Shown in pieces: positions 60,148-64,000 of a DNA stretch of 64,000 nt. The position numbers and the translations under genes are program-made. This stretch comes from Corynebacterium falsenii. GTDB taxonomy: Bacteria > Actinomycetota > Actinomycetes > Mycobacteriales > Mycobacteriaceae. The first letter of the stretch is position 1. Every line of letters begins with the position of its first letter. The notes beneath the pieces were generated by a model. It ran no database searches. It was not told where the DNA came from and saw nothing but the letters and a program-made list of their open reading frames with translations. The stretch is taken from assembly GCF_020099275.1 (NCBI RefSeq), contig NZ_CP083646.1, positions 186,001 through 250,000 of the forward strand, given 5' to 3'.

Positions 60148-61376
60148 GCAGCACCCGCCTCACCCACGCCGGGAAGTCCGTGGCAAAACTCCTGCCACCC
60201 CGCTTTGGGGCGGCCGTTCCACACTTCGCGGATCGCCAGATCCTCACCACGCCGGTCGAGCGTGGCCAGGTGCGTAACGCGCCGCCCACCATCCGTCTTC
60301 ACCACATGAACGAGCACGTCAATCCCGTCAGCGGCCTGCCTCCTCAACGACGCCAACGGCATCCCGCCCATCGCCGCCAACGCCTCCAACCGCCCCGGTA
60401 CCGCATGCGGACTGTTCGCGTGGATCGTCCCGGCACTACCCGCGTGCCCGGTGTTGAGCGCGACGAGGAGGTCGGCCACCTCCGCGCCGCGGATCTCCCC
60501 GACCACGATGCGATCGGGGCGCATCCGCAGGCTCTGCCTCACCAGGTAGCGCATGGAAATCTCCCCGGCCCCCTCCGCGTTGCCCCGGCGCGTGCTCATG
60601 GCCACCACGTGCGGATGCTCGATGAGCAGCTCTGGGGTGTCCTCAATCACCACGGTTCGCTCGTCCGGCCCCACCTCAGCCATGAGTGCAGCCAGCAGCG
60701 TGGTCTTACCCGCGCCCGTCCCGCCGCTAATGACCACGTTGCGCCGACCGCGTACCACGCCCCGCAGCACGCTAGTCATCTGAGCGCTCATCATGCCGGT
60801 TTTCCGCAGGTCATCCAGGGTGGTGAAACTCTTGCTGAGCGCGCGCAGGCTCACGCACGCTGCCCCTGCCGCGGGAGGCGCCAGCACGGCGTGGACGCGC
60901 ACGGCCCCGGCGCACACGCCCGGCGGCAGGTTGATGAGCACGCCGTCTGCGCACGGTTGGGCGTCGTCGAGCCGCTGCCCGCATGCCATGGCCAGCCGCA
61001 CCGCAATGGACCTGGCCGCATCGGCGGCAATCGGCGCGCACGGGTAGCGGGTCATGCCGCTGCCGGCATCGCACCACACACTGCCATCGCCGTTGAGCAC
61101 CACGTCCGTCACACGCGGATCCATTAGCGGCTCGGCCAGCGCCCCCAGCCCGGACAGTTCCTGCTGGACGTGCACCACCGCATCAACCGTCGCCGCGCCT
61201 CGCAAACTTGCCGAGATCGCCTGCTCATCCGGCGCGACGATGCCCTGTTCAGCCAGCTCGTTGCGCACAAAATCAACCACCGCCGCCCGATCGTCGAGGT
61301 CCGGCAGCGCCCGCTCCCGTTCCGCCGCCAGCTGCTTACCGGCCCACGCGCCCAGCAACGCACGTTTCCCCCGCAT
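60144..61376 (-). CDS. tadA: Tad secretion ATPase
   Basis: 410 residues from ATG 61376, chosen for the strong AGGGGTGAG site; an extension of 17 codons upstream overlaps ssd. Seen: N-terminal all-beta region, DPRVTDVVLNGDGSVW, Walker A VISGGTGAGKTTLL, Asp box VVIEDTPELLI, Walker B-like RPDRIVVGEIRGAEVADLLVALNTGH with the His box AGSAGTIHANSP. Powers pilin assembly on the cytoplasmic face. Corresponds to Rv3659c. Confidence 0.93.
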   Translation of the reverse strand: MRGKRALLGAWAGKQLAAERERALPDLDDRAAVVDFVRNELAEQGIVAPDEQAISASLRGAATVDAVVHVQQELSGLGALAEPLMDPRVTDVVLNGDGSVWCDAGSGMTRYPCAPIAADAARSIAVRLAMACGQRLDDAQPCADGVLINLPPGVCAGAVRVHAVLAPPAAGAACVSLRALSKSFTTLDDLRKTGMMSAQMTSVLRGVVRGRRNVVISGGTGAGKTTLLAALMAEVGPDERTVVIEDTPELLIEHPHVVAMSTRRGNAEGAGEISMRYLVRQSLRMRPDRIVVGEIRGAEVADLLVALNTGHAGSAGTIHANSPHAVPGRLEALAAMGGMPLASLRRQAADGIDVLVHVVKTDGGRRVTHLATLDRRGEDLAIREVWNGRPKAGWQEFCHGLPGVGEAGAA

Positions 61377-61426
61377 GCTCACCCCTACCCTGTCTGTGCT
61401 GATCTCTTCTTTTCGTCTCGACGCCA

Positions 61427-62611
61427 CTAGCCCGCCCGCGCCACCGTATAGCTCGAAAGCACGTCAGTGATCAGCTCCGCACGGGCGTTATCGAAGGCCT
61501 TTATCACTGTGGCGGCCGCTGGATGCCCGTTGCGATGGGTGGAGGTGAGCCAGTGAGAGACTTGACCGGTCTCGACGGCTTGTAGGCAGTGTCGATCTTC
61601 GGGGATGCGCGCTGCGGGGCGGATCGCCAACATGGTTGCGGCCAGGTTTACCGTGGTGGTGCTACCGGGGATGTCCCGAACAACGACCACCGGCTCGGTA
61701 CGCCCATCTGCAGCGATCCGCGCGATGCGGTCACGCGCCGCCACGATGCTCGGCACGGTGAGGGGAACCATCATGACGTGCAGGTCGATCTCCCGGCCGA
61801 GCTCCCCCAGCTCGTCGGGAAGGCTGCGCCCGCAGTCCATCACCGTGGCTGGTCGCTGCGTGCCTCGCAGTACCGATGCAACGCGTCCACCCCAACCGGG
61901 CATGCTGCCAGAGGAATCTCGGGAGCTCGCCGTAACATCCCGGCTCGCCGCGAGGACGGGGATGCCGGCACCGTCCACGTCACAAAGCTGGGGAGTGTTC
62001 GCCGCGACGTCCTCCCAGGTGGCATCCTCCGGGAGGTCACCCAACCGCCATCCGGGCTGGTTTTCCAGCCCGTACACCACGTCCACGCCGGCGGAGTCTC
62101 GGTCGGCGTCGACTACCAACACCGGTGTTCCCTGGGCATGGAGATAGTGGGCGATGCTGGCGGCAAACAAGCTGGTTCCCGCGCCTCCCACGGCACCCGT
62201 GACGGCGATGAGTGGGCGATCATCAGCACCGATGCGTTCAGCGAGGGTGAGTGCACCTCCGTCATCTAGCGACGGGGTGCAGGTATCCACTCGGATCACG
62301 GTGAGGTTGGGGTGTTTGTCCCAGGGGGTTGCGTGGTCAGCGACGAGATACCCGATGGTCCGGCACGCTGATCCTGCTTCGGCGGGCGGTTCCATCTCGT
62401 CCGTCACCGGCACGAGAATGCGCCCGGTCACGGCAACAACCATGCGGACTTCTTGCATCCATGCCGGATCGGCCACGTTGACGAACACGGGCATGAGCGC
62501 CGATGTGGCCGCGGCCCCACGAGATGCGCGCGGCTTGTGTGAAGTGCGTGGGCTGTGTGAGGTGCGTGTGGAGCGTGAAGTGTGTGGAGAGCGCGAAGTC
62601 CGTCGTGTCAT
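61427..62611 (-). CDS. ssd: Septum-site-determining / CpaE-like protein
   Basis: 394 residues. N-terminal 33 residues are an Arg/Ser/Thr/His repeat (RTSRSPHTSRSTRTSHSPR). Residues 40-120 form a degenerate receiver-like domain; residues 130-380 a MinD/ParA-like ATPase fold with a deviant P-loop (AVTGAVGGAGTSLFAA, lacking the usual Lys at the end), VLVVDADRDSAGVDVV and VMMVPLTVPS. Corresponds to Rv3660c (Ssd), which affects septation, and to CpaE pilus-localisation proteins. First gene of the tad operon. Stop lies next to a near-copy of the dispersed motif (61419-61428). Confidence 0.87.
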   Translation of the reverse strand: MTRRTSRSPHTSRSTRTSHSPRTSHKPRASRGAAATSALMPVFVNVADPAWMQEVRMVVAVTGRILVPVTDEMEPPAEAGSACRTIGYLVADHATPWDKHPNLTVIRVDTCTPSLDDGGALTLAERIGADDRPLIAVTGAVGGAGTSLFAASIAHYLHAQGTPVLVVDADRDSAGVDVVYGLENQPGWRLGDLPEDATWEDVAANTPQLCDVDGAGIPVLAASRDVTASSRDSSGSMPGWGGRVASVLRGTQRPATVMDCGRSLPDELGELGREIDLHVMMVPLTVPSIVAARDRIARIAADGRTEPVVVVRDIPGSTTTVNLAATMLAIRPAARIPEDRHCLQAVETGQVSHWLTSTHRNGHPAAATVIKAFDNARAELITDVLSSYTVARAG

Positions 62612-62730
62612 GCCCCAGACTTTCCCAGCGGGCCGGGGAGACTAGCCAGCCCCGGCGTGCTGGTGTGTGGATAAGTGGGGTGGCGTCGAGAAAAAGAGGG
62701 AGCCACCCCTGTGGATAAGTAGCCAAAATT

Positions 62731-63576
62731 GTGACTGGAGTGACAAATGTGACAGAAGATAATACGCTTGATTCCGTGACACCTCGGCGCGCATCCTCGA
62801 CGATTCTCGCGGTGTTCGACCTCGACAAGACGATCATCGACACATCCGCATCCCTGGCCTACCGACGGCCCATGGCTCAACGCGGCCTGATCAGCACCGG
62901 GGAAGTCCTCAAGATGCTCACGCTGCTCGGCAATTACATGCTCAGCGCGCACACCGAGGAAAGCATGGTCGCCACGAAAGATGCGCTGACCAGCATCATC
63001 AAAGGTCGCGATTCTGCGGCGCTACGCAGCGTGGCCCAAGATGCCCTCACGGAGGTCATCACGCCGTTTATCTATGCGGAGGCGCGCGAGCTGCTGGATT
63101 GGCACAAAGCCCAGGGCCACCACATTGCAATTGTCACGGCATCGGCTTCGATCATGGTGGAACCGATTGCCGCAGAACTCGAGGTCGATCACCTCATCGC
63201 CACCGAACTCGAAGAGATCGACGGCACACTCACCGGCGAGGTGCTGCACTTCAACAAGGGCACAGCCAAGACCGACCGCATCAAGGAGCTAGCGGACCAG
63301 CAAGGCTACGACCTCGCCGAAAGCTACGCCTACTCCGATTCCGCCACCGACGTACCGATGCTCGAACTCGCCGGACACCCCACCGCCGTCAATCCCGACC
63401 GGACGCTGCGCAAGCTCGCGCAAGAACGCGGCTGGGAGATTAAGAACTTCAGCCGGCCCGAACCACTGTTCCCCCAAAGCGCGGTGCTGGTGGGAGCCGG
63501 CGCAACGCTCGCGCTGCTCGGCGCGGCGGCGACCGGACTGGCGATGTGGCTCAAGAGCAAAGACGATAACGCCTAG
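62731..63576 (+). CDS. HAD-IB phosphatase, SerB-like, membrane-anchored
   Basis: 281 residues. Seen: motif I FDLDKTIIDTSASLAYRR, motif II VTASASIMVEPIAAEL, a Lys in FNKGTAKTDRIK, motif III YAYSDSATDVPMLELAG. A C-terminal hydrophobic helix (SAVLVGAGATLALLGAAATGLAMWL) followed by Lys suggests a tail anchor. Corresponds to Rv3661 next to ssd. Substrate unknown: phosphoserine is possible, as is a phospholipid-type substrate for membrane-bound HAD-IB enzymes. Start uncertain (several GTGs between 62731 and 62752; none with a good ribosome binding site). Confidence 0.83.
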   Translation: MTGVTNVTEDNTLDSVTPRRASSTILAVFDLDKTIIDTSASLAYRRPMAQRGLISTGEVLKMLTLLGNYMLSAHTEESMVATKDALTSIIKGRDSAALRSVAQDALTEVITPFIYAEARELLDWHKAQGHHIAIVTASASIMVEPIAAELEVDHLIATELEEIDGTLTGEVLHFNKGTAKTDRIKELADQQGYDLAESYAYSDSATDVPMLELAGHPTAVNPDRTLRKLAQERGWEIKNFSRPEPLFPQSAVLVGAGATLALLGAAATGLAMWLKSKDDNA

Positions 63577-63590
63577 CCCAACATAGGGCT
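63575..63590. terminator. Hairpin between convergent genes
   Basis: AGCCC-AACATA-GGGCT overlaps the stop of the phosphatase gene and is followed by GCTTAGCCC, a partial duplicate (TAGCCCAAC(A/T)TAG occurs twice in 63574-63606). Short stem, weak T tract; low-strength terminator candidate for both convergent genes. Confidence 0.35.
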
Positions 63591-63602
63591 GCTTAGCCCA
63601 AC

Positions 63603-64000
63603 TTAGCCCTGCTTCGCGTCGGCGATGGACTTCGCCTCCAACGTTCCTTCCGCCAGGCCCGTCGCGTGGAACACGATCCACTCCGCCACGGCATCGGGCG
63701 CACCGGACGCGAACCCTTCCGCCTTCTCCGCATACTCCGCTCGGTGGCGATTCCACCACACCTCCGGCACGCCAAGGCCACGCGGATCCAAACCAGTAGA
63801 AATCGTGGCCAAGCGCGAACACGCGCGGGCGGTGACCCCGTTGGCGTCGGCGAAAGGCTGCAACGTGAGCAGCTCGCCGTGGATCACGGCGGAGAGCACC
63901 ACTGCATTAACCTTCGTGCCGCCGGTAATGAAATTGCCGAGCAGCTGCAATCGCCCATCCGTGGCCCGCTTCGGCCGACCGGGCACGAGGAACTCAGCAG
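63603..64000 (-). CDS. Fic-family protein with degenerate active site, partial
   Basis: The C-terminal 131 residues are visible; the reading frame stays open to the right edge (…AEFLVPGRPKRATDG). Seen: AVIHGELLTLQPFADANGVTAR, which lines up with the Fic signature HPFx(D/E)GNGRxxR but has Gln for the catalytic His and Val-Thr for Gly-Arg. The mycobacterial fic-annotated protein Rv3641c sits in the same neighbourhood. AMPylation is therefore doubtful; a pseudoenzyme or binding role is more likely. Confidence is moderate because only part is visible. Confidence 0.6.
   Translation of the reverse strand, partial: AEFLVPGRPKRATDGRLQLLGNFITGGTKVNAVVLSAVIHGELLTLQPFADANGVTARACSRLATISTGLDPRGLGVPEVWWNRHRAEYAEKAEGFASGAPDAVAEWIVFHATGLAEGTLEAKSIADAKQG

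Overview
The window is a GC-rich (about 60%+) segment of a Corynebacterium chromosome. Several independent signs support this: a corynomycoloyl transferase of the antigen-85 type, RamB beside a glyoxylate-bypass pair (aceB/aceA), a B. subtilis-type sdhCAB operon, an arabinogalactan-decoration cluster laid out like M. tuberculosis Rv3630-Rv3634c, and a 42-64 kb block whose order (holB, cyaB, topA, cspA, DECH helicase, TadE-like, flp, tadBC, tadA, ssd, HAD phosphatase) follows M. tuberculosis Rv3644c-Rv3661. The species cannot be fixed from the sequence. Urease and a secreted endoglycoceramidase-like enzyme suggest a host-associated member of the genus.

Layout. 0-2 kb: end of a urease operon (ureA, an extra His-tailed CbiX-like gene, ureB, start of ureC), all on the minus strand. 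2.3-6.4 kb: sdhCAB plus a small membrane protein, closed by a strong terminator. 6.5-10.2 kb: pgmB and a GH65 disaccharide phosphorylase. 10.4-12.2 kb: a secreted lipoprotein and an old-yellow-enzyme reductase. 12.3-16.4 kb: divergent aceB and aceA with a 559-base control region. 16.6-23.0 kb: an MmpL transporter, ramB, a membrane protein and lpd. 23.2-24.8 kb: a 38-residue hydrophobic peptide gene divergent from a mycoloyltransferase. 24.8-30.9 kb: an M1 peptidase, then flippase, GT2, PpgS-like, DUF2304 and GalE-like genes for cell-wall glycan work. 31-34.6 kb: an MFS transporter and an acyl-CoA oxidase-like flavoprotein. 34.8-37.1 kb: histidine kinase, small secreted two-cysteine peptide, LuxR-type response regulator. 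37-42 kb: a glutamate-synthase-domain protein, a GT1 glycosyltransferase translationally coupled to a GH5 endoglycoceramidase-like enzyme, and tRNA-Thr(CGU). 42-45 kb: holB and an adenylate cyclase. 45.2-51.1 kb: an accessory block (lipoprotein plus Gly-rich protein, acyl-CoA dehydrogenase, class III CoA-transferase, metQ with paired McbR-like operators) interrupting the mycobacterial gene order. 51.4-63.6 kb: topA, cspA, helicase and the Tad pilus locus, ending with a degenerate Fic protein cut by the window edge.

Functional threads. Succinate dehydrogenase, Lpd, AceA/AceB and RamB form a carbon-switch neighbourhood for growth on acetate and fatty acids, with the acyl-CoA enzymes as plausible feeders. 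The mycoloyltransferase, MmpL protein and PpgS cluster serve the mycolic-acid and arabinogalactan envelope. The Tad genes would build a thin pilus.

The main unexplained signals are: (1) a dispersed short motif, a T-rich tract followed by CGACGCCACC, found about ten times exactly in 64 kb on both strands and concentrated in gaps between genes; (2) a kinase / secreted cyclisable peptide / regulator trio that looks like a peptide-signalling module; (3) a His-rich chelatase-like gene inside the urease structural operon; (4) an apparently fused TadB-TadC protein; (5) a six-copy decamer tandem repeat after aceA.
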